From NCBI RefSeq assembly GCF_016412875.1, contig NZ_JAEKPD010000009.1, forward strand, positions 177,039 through 241,038: a DNA stretch of 64,000 nucleotides. Direction: 5' to 3'. The notes under the pieces were generated by a model that made no database searches, had not been told where the DNA came from, and saw only the letters and a program-made list of their open reading frames with translations. The position numbers were made by a program, and so were the translations under genes. How positions within the stretch are numbered: the first letter of the stretch is position 1; each line of letters opens with the position of its first letter. This DNA comes from Palleronia pontilimi. GTDB taxonomy: Bacteria > Pseudomonadota > Alphaproteobacteria > Rhodobacterales > Rhodobacteraceae. Shown in pieces: positions 56,648 to 64,000 of the stretch.

Positions 56648-57543
56648 CAGTGCCGCCCCTTCAATGTCGGATCCAGGATGTCGCGCAGGGCGTCGCCCAC
56701 CAGGTTGAAGGCCAGCGCCAGCAGCACGATCAGCACGCCGGGGAAGAACACCAGCCAGGGCGCCGTGGAAAAGTAGGTCTGGTTTTCGAAGATGATGTTG
56801 CCCCAGCTGGGCATCGGCGGCTGCACCCCGACGCCGAGATAGCTCAGCGTCGCCTCCAGCAGCACGGTCGTGGAAATGCCCAGCGTGCCGAACACGATGA
56901 TCGACGACAGCAGGTGCGGCAGCAGGTGCTTGAACAGGATGCGGATCGGCCCCGACCCGATCGAGCGCTGGACCTGGATGAACTCGCGCTCGGCCAGGCT
57001 GCGGGTTTCGGTGTAGATCACCCGGCTCATCTGCACCCAGTTCACCATGGCGATGACCAGCGCCACGATCAGCAGCGACGGCTGGAAGATCGCGGCCAGA
57101 ACGATGGCCAGCAGCAGCGCCGGGAACGCCATCATCAGGTCGGTGAACCGCATCAGGATGGCCGCGGTCCAACCGCCGAAATAGCCCGCGGTGATGCCGA
57201 CGCCCGCCCCAAGCAGCACCGCGATACCGTTGGCCAGGACCCCGATGATCAGTGACGTGCGCGTGCCCAGGATCAGGCGGGACGCCAGATCCCGCCCCAG
57301 AAGGTCGGTGCCCATGGGATAGTCGCCGCCGGGCGGCAGCGGCCCCCCCATCAGGTCCAGCCCGTCGAAACTTTGCGCGAAGGGATCGGCAGGCATGATC
57401 CACGGCGCGAAGACGGCGGCGAAGACCATGGCCGCGATGACGATCATCCCGAAAGCCGCGCGCGGCCGACGCATCAGCTGGCGCAGCACCTCGCGGGCGC
57501 CGCTGCGACGGGGGCGCGTCGCGGGATCGGCCGCAACGCTCAT
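56647..57543 (-). CDS. DppC-type ABC transporter permease
   Basis: This 298-residue permease has an extended cytoplasmic N-terminus, the family sequence PMGTDLLGRDLASRLILGTRTSL and an EAA loop with EREFIQVQRSIGSGPIRILFKHLLPHLL. It would pair with the DppB-type subunit. The start ATG overlaps the amiR stop, so translation is coupled to the regulator. Confidence 0.93.
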   Translation of the reverse strand: MSVAADPATRPRRSGAREVLRQLMRRPRAAFGMIVIAAMVFAAVFAPWIMPADPFAQSFDGLDLMGGPLPPGGDYPMGTDLLGRDLASRLILGTRTSLIIGVLANGIAVLLGAGVGITAGYFGGWTAAILMRFTDLMMAFPALLLAIVLAAIFQPSLLIVALVIAMVNWVQMSRVIYTETRSLAEREFIQVQRSIGSGPIRILFKHLLPHLLSSIIVFGTLGISTTVLLEATLSYLGVGVQPPMPSWGNIIFENQTYFSTAPWLVFFPGVLIVLLALAFNLVGDALRDILDPTLKGRH

Positions 57544-58130
57544 GCGTCGCGCGCCCGATCCGCGGGACCATCCGCCAGCACGGCCCGCGCCGCGCCTTCC
57601 AGCGTGGTCTGTCCGACCATGGCCATCGTGCGCAATTGCTTCAGCGCCAACGCCTCGTCCCCGCCATCCGCCATCAGGGCGATCACCGCGCGCACCACGT
57701 CCAGCCGACCGGCGCGCATATGCGCGACCTCGGCCCGCTCCCGCGCCATGGCCGACCGGCGCTCGAAGGTGGCGTGGGCGATGACCAGTGCCGAGAACAG
57801 GTTGCCGAGCGCCGACATGGGCAAAAAGGCATCGACCTGTTGCCCCAGCGCCCAGCCAAGCCGACCCGGGCTTTCCGACCCGATCAGCCCGACGACCGGA
57901 ACCGGCGCTTCCGCCACGGCCCATGGAAAGGCCCCATCGTGCCCGGTGTCGATATCGAGGATGATCATGTCCGCGACCGAAGCGCCGTCCGCGCCGAAGC
58001 CGCTGCTTGATCCGATCGCCCTGATCCCCAGGCGGTCGCATCGCTCGGCGACTTGCCGAATGGCATCGTCGGAGCGATGCAGGATGCAGGCGGACAATCC
58101 GGCGAAATGATGCTGCGGGATACCCGTCAT
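57540..58130 (-). CDS. amiR: AmiR-like ANTAR antitermination regulator
   Basis: This 196-residue protein has an N-terminal pseudo-receiver domain (SACILHRSDDAIRQVAERCDRLG to about 125), a linking helix, and a C-terminal three-helix ANTAR region. In that region, MRAGRLDVVRAVIALMADGGDEALALKQLRTMAM matches the RNA-binding family. ANTAR proteins bind hexaloop RNA stems to prevent terminator formation. ATGA overlaps join it to amiC upstream and dppC-type downstream. A terminator lies in the leader of this operon. Confidence 0.88.
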   Translation of the reverse strand: MTGIPQHHFAGLSACILHRSDDAIRQVAERCDRLGIRAIGSSSGFGADGASVADMIILDIDTGHDGAFPWAVAEAPVPVVGLIGSESPGRLGWALGQQVDAFLPMSALGNLFSALVIAHATFERRSAMARERAEVAHMRAGRLDVVRAVIALMADGGDEALALKQLRTMAMVGQTTLEGAARAVLADGPADRARDA

Positions 58131-59239
58131 CGCACGATCCTTAATCCTGGACGGCGCTCGATGGGCGGAGCGCTCTGTCGCGACAGGTAGGGGTCGGCGG
58201 GCACGGCGCACTCCGCGCGCGCGATCACCCGGAATTTACCGTCCCGCGCCAGGGCAAGCCGGGGCGTCAGGGCCGCGTGCCGCAGGACCGGGTCGATGCC
58301 GACAAGCCCGATCGCGGTTTCGACCGGCGCGTCGGTGACCGCGTCGAACACGGCATGGGGCGCATCGGTCCCGGCCCGGGCGACGGCCGCCGCGAACAGC
58401 TCGACCGCCGCATGTGCCGTGGCTAGGAAGCACGACACCTCTTTGTTCGGCGCATGGCGACGCGCGACGGCGGCAAGGTCCGGCCCCGCATCCTCGGCGA
58501 AGAAGCTGCCCGCGGACAGCAGGTTGTCGGCATGGCGGCCCAGCTCGGCCAGGTCGGCCTCGGTCTGGTTGAAGCTCACAAGATGGCCGGGCCGCGCGCC
58601 GCGCCCGGGATCGCGCGCGCCGAGCGCCTGGACGAACCCCGTGCTGGACGGCCCGATCAGGCTGTTCACGACGCAATCGGGATCGGTGGCGATGATCTCG
58701 TCGACCAGGTGATGATACGCGGTGGATCCCAGCGGCACGTAGCGCTCGCCCACCACCTCGATCCCGCAGGCCTGCAGACGGTCGCGCGCCAGTCGCAAGG
58801 TCTCCCAGCCCCAGACGTAGTTCGAGCCCACGAGATAGGCGCGCGTCATCCCCTGCGCCGCGATCCAGTCGATCGCCGGGACCACGTGATGGTTCGGCGC
58901 GGCGCCAAGATAGACCACGTGGTCGTTGCACTCGAACCCCTCGTAGGGGCAGGGATACCACAAGAGCCCGCCCTTGCGTTCGAGGATGGGGATCATGTCC
59001 TTGCGGCTCCACGACGTGATGGCGCCGACGATGTTGCGCACGCCCGCATCGAGCAATTCGGCCGTCTGCGCTTCATATGCGGAAGGATCGCCGCCCGGAT
59101 CGCGAATGACCGGCTCGATCCGGACACCGCCCCGTTGCGCGATGCGGTCGATGGCCCCCATGGCCCCGGCAAGCGCGCTTCGACCCAGGGCGGCATAGCT
59201 GCCCGTCGTCGAGAAGATGAGACCAAGCTTGTAGGACAC
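58127..59239 (-). CDS. amiC: AmiC-like amide-sensing protein
   Basis: This 370-residue protein has the type I periplasmic-binding fold but no signal peptide, so it stays in the cytoplasm like AmiC. Family features include GLIFSTTGSYAALGRSALAGAMGAI, NIVGAITSWSRKDMIPI, GGLLWYPCPYEGFECNDHVVYLGAAPNHH and GSNYVWGWETLR. In Pseudomonas, AmiC holds AmiR inactive until amide binds. The start is GTG, preceded by GGGGGG. It is the first gene of the operon, just after the leader terminator. Confidence 0.92.
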   Translation of the reverse strand: MSYKLGLIFSTTGSYAALGRSALAGAMGAIDRIAQRGGVRIEPVIRDPGGDPSAYEAQTAELLDAGVRNIVGAITSWSRKDMIPILERKGGLLWYPCPYEGFECNDHVVYLGAAPNHHVVPAIDWIAAQGMTRAYLVGSNYVWGWETLRLARDRLQACGIEVVGERYVPLGSTAYHHLVDEIIATDPDCVVNSLIGPSSTGFVQALGARDPGRGARPGHLVSFNQTEADLAELGRHADNLLSAGSFFAEDAGPDLAAVARRHAPNKEVSCFLATAHAAVELFAAAVARAGTDAPHAVFDAVTDAPVETAIGLVGIDPVLRHAALTPRLALARDGKFRVIARAECAVPADPYLSRQSAPPIERRPGLRIVR

Positions 59240-59250
59240 ACGCCCCCCGG

Positions 59251-59298
59251 AAAAGAAAAAGGCCCCGCCCCACCGGAAGTCCGATGGCGTACGAGGCC
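59251..59298 (-). terminator. Leader terminator upstream of amiC (probable AmiR target region)
   Basis: On the minus strand the stem GGCCTCG/CGGGGCC, enclosing an inner CGGA/TCCG hairpin, is followed by TTTTTCTTTT and ends 11 bases before the amiC GTG. This is an intrinsic terminator located inside the operon leader rather than at its end. Upstream, GGTCG/CGACC can form another small stem. The layout fits antitermination control by the operon's own AmiR; the exact RNA hexaloops were not assigned. Confidence 0.75.
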
Positions 59299-59840
59299 CG
59301 ATTGCCGTGGTCGATCAGAGCGACCCTTTGGAGTGAGCGTTGCGCAAAGTGCGTCGTCTTGTCCAGCCTTTCGTCGGCGATCAGGTGCGACAGCCGCCTT
59401 CGCCTAATTTTCAGGCGCCCCCGACCATCGGGTGACGCCTCGCTCAGCGCATACGGTCCGGGACGCGGTGTCGGCCAAGTCAAAGACGCTTCCGGCTCTC
59501 CCGGTACTTCCGGCGACGGACCTGCCAGCATCCCGATCCGAGGAAGACGGCAGCAGTTCGCACGAGAAATGGATCATTTCGTCGACGTTATCCGGCAGGG
59601 CGCGGAGCGAGCACGGGGGCGTACCAATAAAACGAGACGCGAACTGACTGAGGCGCTGGGATTGTTTCACCTATGTGGAACTGTAGAAGAGCGGCCCGAG
59701 AGGGCAGAAAGCAGAAGTTCGCTGCACTGATGTATCGTAGTGGAAAAGGTTGCTCTACGCCCCCGCGCGGGGGCGGACAAATTCGGGGCAGTCGCACACT
59801 GATGACAGTGCCATCGCGCCCAAACCAGCCCTGCTCTTAG
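59299..59840. other. Gap without recognisable gene, degraded sequence
   Basis: No reading frame here has a convincing product. The amide-operon leader and promoter should lie at its left end on the minus strand. A perfect 18-bp GC palindrome (59758-59775) is present without a T run. GC content starts to fall toward the right, leading into the IS remnant. Confidence 0.5.
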
Positions 59841-59930
59841 GACTTCCTCTCGGACACCTATGGGGCCTGTCGCAAATTCCGCATCATGGCGGTCACCGAT
59901 GATTTCCACCGCGAAACCTCGGCTTGTTGA
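59841..59930 (+). pseudogene. IS3-family transposase OrfB fragment
   Basis: A 29-codon stretch includes SDTYGACRKFRIMAVTDDF. This matches the catalytic-domain start of IS3-family (IS407-like) OrfB, where a D..SD....G..FR...V.DD pattern holds DDE acid residues. It is bounded by stops on both sides and is plainly a scrap of a deleted insertion sequence. Confidence 0.75.
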
Positions 59931-59997
59931 ACGATCTGAGGGTACCCTGTCCGGTTCGCTTGCCACACCCGAAACGAACCGCTATCAAACCGACAGT

Positions 59998-60036
59998 CTC
60001 GCGCTATGAACGAGGGACGAGCGGGAACAGGTCACA
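59998..60036 (+). repeat. Direct repeat copy 1 (probable IS3 right end)
   Basis: A 39-bp segment starting CTCGCGCTATGAACGAGGG and ending GGGAACAGGTCACA is about 85 percent identical, with one gap, to 63798-63837. The terminal CAGGTCA reads TGACCTG on the other strand, typical of IS3-group ends. It marks the left border of the low-GC island. Confidence 0.7.
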
Positions 60037-60097
60037 TTTTATGAACCTTCAGTGACTCAATTCCCGCTACGATTAAACTGTTTGGTTGAGGGCGACT

Positions 60098-60733
60098 ATG
60101 AAACGAGTAATGCAACTGATTTTCGCGATTGCCATATCGTTCCCAACGATTACAACTGGTCAGGCATTGACGCCTGAAGACCTACGTGCCCAGATCGACG
60201 CGCAGACTGCTCAATCTGATCCATTCATGGATATTTTGAACGATCCCGACTCCGCGCGCAGCTTGGCAGCGGTTGAGTTGATGATCAACAGCGGCGATCC
60301 GCGTCTTATGCAGATGGCTATCGATTTTGGGCTGCAATCTGCGGCACCACCGGTCCGCCGCGCAGCGGTGTTGGGGTTTTTGCACACCCGGCCGGTACTG
60401 CAAGTTCAAGTAAAATTGCCCGAGGATCGCGCCGATGAATTGAGAGAAGGGTTTCGTAAAGGAACTGGTGGATCTGTTCTTGCGAACGGCGACGCTGTTT
60501 ACTCCGTGAATGTGGGCGACTTCGATGCGGAAAACAATTGCTTCGTGCAGAAGGCTGGCAGGCGTATCGCTTGCGCTGTCGAAGTTTCGCCGACGGGCTT
60601 AACTATTTCTGCGTATAGTGACTACGGGGCAAAATCTATTTTAAACTTCAATGCTGATGGCCATCTCACCGGCGCGACTTCCATTGATTGGGTAGATGGT
60701 AGCTTTCCCACCACGCTTTCCATCACCGACTGA
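60098..60733 (+). CDS. Hypothetical secreted protein with helical repeat region
   Basis: This 211-residue protein has a signal peptide (MKRVMQLIFAIAISFPTITTGQA). A helical part (about 25-100) contains DPDSARSLAAVELMINSGDPRLMQMAIDFGL and PPVRRAAVLGFL, reminiscent of one or two HEAT-like repeats. A beta-rich C-terminal half has two cysteines (NNCFV, RIACAV). The start has GAGGG five bases upstream. I do not recognise a family. Its stop is three bases from the stop of the convergent protease gene. Codon use is more AT-rich than its chromosomal neighbours. Confidence 0.7.
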   Translation: MKRVMQLIFAIAISFPTITTGQALTPEDLRAQIDAQTAQSDPFMDILNDPDSARSLAAVELMINSGDPRLMQMAIDFGLQSAAPPVRRAAVLGFLHTRPVLQVQVKLPEDRADELREGFRKGTGGSVLANGDAVYSVNVGDFDAENNCFVQKAGRRIACAVEVSPTGLTISAYSDYGAKSILNFNADGHLTGATSIDWVDGSFPTTLSITD

Positions 60734-60736
60734 CGC

Positions 60737-61816
60737 CTATTCAACGCTCACGCGGTCGAGTGCAATGTCACCGGCAGACCATGCGTCGCGCAGTAAAATT
60801 CGCACCAAGCGGGCATTGCGCGGGGCAAGACGACCGGTATCAAACTGGCCGTCAGGCGTCATCCGGCCTTGGGTCCAGAATCTGAAACGATCTCCGGTTG
60901 TGCTCGGGTCAAGGAAAATCGCGATATCGCGCGGAACTGCATAGTCACCGCCCGGCGCGGTTATACGCAATCTCCCCACCCCAACTGGAGATTTACCTTC
61001 TAATCGCAATGTGATCTCAACCTGCGCATCTGGCCGCGTTACGTAAAGGCCCTGTCCTGTCAGGTTCTCCGGTGAGAACTGGGGAAGGACGGGCAATGAG
61101 TTGGTCGATATTTCAGTCAGCGCAAACCCTTGGCTGGTATCGCCGTTTGCTGCGGGCTCTTGCGGCGAGCTGCGGAAAGCTACACCCTGCTCGTTGAGGT
61201 AGCGTTCGATGTTCATCGCGATCTCTTCTGCCCGCAGAAATGTCGCGCGTGTTGGATCGTCGGATGTGATTGCCATGCCGATAGGGGTGGACCCCACGAA
61301 GGCAAAGGCCCCCGAGGTTCCTTGTGCGATCGCATCGTCGGAATCGGCGACCTGACCGATAAATGTCAGATAATTGCGGTCAAGTATTTGGAGAGGGAGG
61401 CGTTCTTCGTCCCCCAAGGGCAAGACGCGTGACAGAACCGCCTGTGTCGCGTTCCGAGATCTTGTCGACTGCTTCAGGTCAGCGAGCGTCGCAGTGCAGC
61501 GACCGTCGAGCGGACCTGGGTCCACGATCGCAACTGCGAGGTCGAGATCTGGCCAGAATGGCAAGCGGACGGTTGCTTGGTCGGTTGCCATAGGTGCCGC
61601 TGTGGCAACCGTAATCTTCGGCAGGGGGCCAGCCACATGGGCCGGTAGGGCGATATGACAGCTGTTTTCAAATCGAAACATCCAGCCGAAACCCCATTCG
61701 CCAAGACCGTTTTGAATGCGCACTTCCTGGGCAGCAATCGTGTTGGCATGTGTTGCTAATGCTATTACAAATGCAAAGACGTTGAAGATGGACGATTGCA
61801 AAATGCGTGTTGCCAT
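60737..61816 (-). CDS. Secreted trypsin-like serine protease-fold protein
   Basis: This 359-residue protein has a signal peptide (about 1-29, ending ANTIAAQ). The sections NSCHIALPAHVAG, FWPDLDLAVAIVD and AIAQGTSGAFAFVG have the order and spacing of the chymotrypsin-fold catalytic triad: histidine, aspartate, then serine in a GxSG loop. A C-terminal beta-rich domain (about 230-359) follows a linker. The site sequences are divergent from classical TAAHC and GDSGGP, so activity is probable but not certain. Its 5' end overlaps the start of the divergent gene. Confidence 0.65.
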   Translation of the reverse strand: MATRILQSSIFNVFAFVIALATHANTIAAQEVRIQNGLGEWGFGWMFRFENSCHIALPAHVAGPLPKITVATAAPMATDQATVRLPFWPDLDLAVAIVDPGPLDGRCTATLADLKQSTRSRNATQAVLSRVLPLGDEERLPLQILDRNYLTFIGQVADSDDAIAQGTSGAFAFVGSTPIGMAITSDDPTRATFLRAEEIAMNIERYLNEQGVAFRSSPQEPAANGDTSQGFALTEISTNSLPVLPQFSPENLTGQGLYVTRPDAQVEITLRLEGKSPVGVGRLRITAPGGDYAVPRDIAIFLDPSTTGDRFRFWTQGRMTPDGQFDTGRLAPRNARLVRILLRDAWSAGDIALDRVSVE

Positions 61817-62480
61817 GATTTTTCTCGCTGCTTTGTCTACGACGGCAGTGAAAGCGGAAACGCTATCTCTTGCAACCGCTCCGGACTTTTTCGAGGAATT
61901 ATTGCCCGCCGCGCGCATTTCAGGCAGCCTCGTTGCCGGGGTTCAGCTTCAGGGCCCTTCTGGAGATGCGCTGAGAGTTGCTGCCAATGTTCCAGCCGCA
62001 TGGGCAGGCGAGATCGCATGCGCGCGCGTCATCTCGATCGATGGGACCTATGAGGCAACAAACGAATATTCAGTGCCTGCCGGTTGGACAGGCGGACAGG
62101 CCACTTTAGAGTATCCCACACTCCACGAAGAGTTTTTACAAGGCAGAAAGGCTGACGGTATCGGTTTGCGGGTCTCGCGTGGTCCCTGCGACGGGAAACC
62201 TGAAGAGGTCACGATATCATCGTGGAATAATGGAGCTGGTGACACGCCAGCCATCTTGGTGAACTCTTTTCAGGCCGATGTCGTCTTCGCCTATATCGGT
62301 GAGACTTCGTCCCCTGTCCGCTGCACGCCCGTGGCGCTGGAGGGCCGCTCGGCGTTCGACGTGCGCTGTCCGATTGAGATCATTCCGAAGACGCCATCTG
62401 TCAAAGTCGAAATCTTGCGCGTAACTAATGGCCAAGCCTCTCCGTCCAGCTCATTTCTACTCTGGCTGCCCGAAAGCTAA
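61803..62480 (+). CDS. Hypothetical secreted protein of the protease island
   Basis: This 225-residue protein has a signal peptide (MRVAMIFLAALSTTAVKAE). The mature part is beta-rich with four cysteines (EIACARV, RGPCDG, VRCTPV, VRCPIE), suggesting two disulfides. I do not recognise a family. The start at 61803 (or 61815) overlaps the 5' end of the protease gene on the other strand. It is followed six bases later by the two-TM gene, so those two form an operon. Confidence 0.65.
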   Translation: MRVAMIFLAALSTTAVKAETLSLATAPDFFEELLPAARISGSLVAGVQLQGPSGDALRVAANVPAAWAGEIACARVISIDGTYEATNEYSVPAGWTGGQATLEYPTLHEEFLQGRKADGIGLRVSRGPCDGKPEEVTISSWNNGAGDTPAILVNSFQADVVFAYIGETSSPVRCTPVALEGRSAFDVRCPIEIIPKTPSVKVEILRVTNGQASPSSSFLLWLPES

Positions 62481-62486
62481 TCTTAC

Positions 62487-63428
62487 ATGGAAAATGGGCC
62501 ACGGTTTCTACGCTTGGGAACGAGAATTGTCATTACCAGTCTGCTTGCGCGGCGGTTCGGGCTTCTGCTTTCAATGACTGCCATGGTCCTCCTGGTGGTC
62601 TTCCTCGCCCTACTTCTATTCGGCTCCAGCCGCAGCTTTCTTGTCGAAGCTCGAACAGGCGGCCTCAAAATTGAATTCTCGGAAAGTAGTAACTCTTGGC
62701 GCCTTCCCGACGCCGTTCTTTGCTTGCCGCTTGAGATCCCAACTTTTCCACCGGACCCAGATTGTGGCATTGCAGCAAAATCTGACGGTCCACCAAACGA
62801 ACGGTTGATTGCGTGGGCCGACGGAACGATTGTTGAGATAAGCGGAGAGCGTGGTGGTGGCATTCGAATTGAGGCTATGAGTGGGAATACTGCAACGCTC
62901 CCCATGAATGCCGCCTTCATAGTCTCTCGCAATGCATGGCAAAGGGCAGGCGCACTTACTTTCCGAGGCTACGCAACGATTGGACAGGATATGAGTGATG
63001 GCGCCAGTCATTACTTGCGAGAAGGCCGCTGGGAGGCCCGCGAGGCAGGTTGGTTGACGTCAGTTTTCCGATCGGTCACCGAAGTCGTCAAGACAGGCGA
63101 TCTTCCGACCGGTGCAAAAGTAACTGCCATAATCGATGGGGAACCTGCACTTGCGTATGGCCACCTAGCGCGAGGGATGGGACCACGTGACGAAGAAACG
63201 GGACTTGATGTTACGATGATCTCGGAGTTTGGCGACACAGCCCTATCAGTGCGGCATTTCGGACTTCGTAATGCCGTTGTGATAAAGCCAGACTGGATTG
63301 ATGTTGCGATTTCAAGTCCACTTCTTCTTGCGGTGGCCGCACTATTTTCAATCCTTGCATCGTTTGTTCAGGTTCTCATGCTTGGTTTGAGTCGGCCCAC
63401 TGACGCAGTAGACAAACCTGTCCTGTAG
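62487..63428 (+). CDS. Two-TM membrane protein with large extracytoplasmic domain
   Basis: This 313-residue protein has a basic N-terminus, a strong membrane helix (about 28-46, SMTAMVLLVVFLALLLF) and a domain of about 220 residues. A second helix (about 277-298, SPLLLAVAALFSILASFVQVLML) with a short cytoplasmic tail ends it. The central domain has two cysteines near the start (AVLCLPLEI, DPDCGIA). No catalytic motif is recognised. Being membrane-bound next to a secreted protease and a secreted companion, it could be the substrate, anchor or signalling partner of that protease. Confidence 0.65.
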   Translation: MENGPRFLRLGTRIVITSLLARRFGLLLSMTAMVLLVVFLALLLFGSSRSFLVEARTGGLKIEFSESSNSWRLPDAVLCLPLEIPTFPPDPDCGIAAKSDGPPNERLIAWADGTIVEISGERGGGIRIEAMSGNTATLPMNAAFIVSRNAWQRAGALTFRGYATIGQDMSDGASHYLREGRWEAREAGWLTSVFRSVTEVVKTGDLPTGAKVTAIIDGEPALAYGHLARGMGPRDEETGLDVTMISEFGDTALSVRHFGLRNAVVIKPDWIDVAISSPLLLAVAALFSILASFVQVLMLGLSRPTDAVDKPVL

Positions 63429-63647
63429 TCATGTGCAGAACCTGAATATTTGCGTGCATTCAGATTGACCCCGATAAGGCAAAATCATTCTCGGTATTAA
63501 AAAAATAGCCATTAGTGAAACCACGGCAAATTTCACATAATCTATCTTTAGACCTATTTGCTTTATAGATCCTGCGCGAATGATTTGCCCCCGAAACATC
63601 CCTCGTTTTGACGAAGAGTCTGCTCAATCTTTGAAAAGAGCGAACGA
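63429..63647. other. AT-rich intergenic stretch at island edge
   Basis: No gene is visible. TTGACCCCG at 63465 could be a worn IS left end (TGACC). The segment has A runs and low GC, unlike the bulk of the window. Confidence 0.4.
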
Positions 63648-63719
63648 GTACGAAAGAGCAGTTTCACCGAGGCGCAGATCATTGGGATGACCAAGGAACA
63701 GGAAGCTGGCATGGAGACG
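63648..63719 (+). pseudogene. IS3-family transposase OrfA fragment
   Basis: Twenty-four codons include SSFTEAQIIGMTKEQEAGM, which matches the N-terminal helix-turn-helix start of IS3-family OrfA (usual form RFTEAQIIxxLKEQEAGM). The usual continuation is missing; the frame runs into unrelated sequence and stops just before the second IS-end repeat, so most of the element is deleted. Confidence 0.8.
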
Positions 63720-63797
63720 ATGCTCTCCCTTCGCATGGCGCTCCTGGGACTTCCCGCAATCGCCGCAATCTCCGCCAATCACCTCGCAGCCCTCCTC

Positions 63798-63837
63798 CTC
63801 GCGTTATGAATGAGGGACCAGAAGGGGGCAGGTCACA
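63798..63837 (+). repeat. Direct repeat copy 2 (probable IS3 right end)
   Basis: A 40-bp segment starting CTCGCGTTATGAATGAGGG and ending GGGGGCAGGTCACA is the partner of the copy at 59998-60036. It sits directly after the deleted OrfA remnant and directly before the recombinase-like fragment, as expected for an IS boundary. Confidence 0.7.
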
Positions 63838-63838
63838 G

Positions 63839-64000
63839 GTCATCGACAATATCTTCGAGGCCATCGAGACGGGCGAGTTCTCCCCGCCCCTCGTCAAACG
63901 GCTGACCAAGCTCGATGCCGAGCTCGACTAAATGAAGGGCCAACGCGCGGCGGCGACGCTTGACCTTCTCCCCGGTATCCGGGCCATTGCGAACTGGACT
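63839..64000 (+). pseudogene. Possible serine-recombinase C-terminal fragment
   Basis: The reading frame gives VIDNIFEAIETGEFSPPLV followed by KRLTKLDAELD, a stop codon, and then MKGQRAAATLDLLPGIRAIANWT in the same frame to the window edge. The pattern resembles the coiled-coil tail of large serine recombinases. It begins right at an IS end and contains an in-frame stop, so it is a broken remnant or the real start of another gene beyond the window. The assignment is tentative. Confidence 0.4.

Larger units (their letters stand above)
59841..63837. mobile_element. Low-GC island bounded by IS3 remnants
   Basis: Between an OrfB scrap plus IS end on the left and an OrfA scrap plus IS end on the right lies a segment of about 3.6 kb. 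Its A+T content and codon use differ visibly from the rest of the window. It holds four genes not recognised elsewhere. The borders suggest acquisition between, or by recombination of, two related IS3 elements. No integrase or intact transposase remains. Confidence 0.65.

Noticed and set aside
59404..59670. Short open frames between the amide operon and the island as genes
   Set aside because: No ribosome-binding site, no family resemblance, overlapping frames on both strands and neighbouring IS debris.
59758..59775. Perfect 18-bp GC palindrome as a terminator
   Set aside because: No T tract on either strand and no gene ends near it.

Overview
This window comes from a high-GC alphaproteobacterium, most likely a member of the Rhodobacteraceae/Roseobacter group. 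The main indications are the petABC cytochrome bc1 operon, a ccoNOQP-ccoGHIS cbb3 oxidase cluster beside fnrL and hemN, the dapF-mtaB pair, and a DAP-lyase/M24/racemase amino-acid cluster. No rRNA, CRISPR array or intact transposon is visible. Gene density is high, and many adjacent genes overlap by ATGA or TGATG.

Layout, left to right. 1-2351: end of a catabolic operon (diaminopropionate ammonia-lyase-like, M24 hydrolase, Asp/Glu-racemase family) resembling the ectoine-utilisation eutA/B/D set. 2429-4566: VOC protein, unknown protein, cold-shock protein and tRNA-Lys. 4672-7480: dapF, mtaB and a GST, with an unusual array of three evenly spaced palindromes before the GST. 7649-10461: petABC and its terminator. 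10498-13831: thiBPQ thiamine ABC transporter behind a TPP riboswitch. 14121-19990: housekeeping genes (aroC, SH3 protein, lytic transglycosylase, creA, dienelactone hydrolase, thiolase). 20001-27316: pbpC plus a giant alpha-2-macroglobulin. 27452-29953: soluble PAS hybrid histidine kinase. 30026-40888: the microaerobic respiration block, with FNR boxes next to fnrL, hemN and ccoN. ccoG carries an apparent frameshift.

41006-44620 encodes a poly-gamma-glutamate-type synthase pair, pgsB and a double-length pgsC, coupled to an HlyD-type adaptor; no pgsA is seen. 45193-49282 holds a methanethiol-oxidase/SBP56 gene with a membrane protein, a cytochrome c and a PQQ sugar dehydrogenase. 49476-51359 is an SLC13-type transporter. 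51378-59298 is a seven-gene amide operon. AmiC and AmiR homologues come first, followed by a dipeptide-type ABC transporter and an acetamidase/formamidase. An intrinsic terminator lies just upstream of the first start codon, which suggests AmiR-type antitermination.

59841-63931 is clearly different: visibly lower GC, IS3-family transposase scraps at both ends, and four unfamiliar genes between them. These are a secreted protein, a secreted trypsin-like protease, another secreted protein and a two-TM protein. A recombinase-like fragment follows. This small IS-bounded island is the best candidate for an undescribed system; the pgsBC-hlyD cluster is the second.
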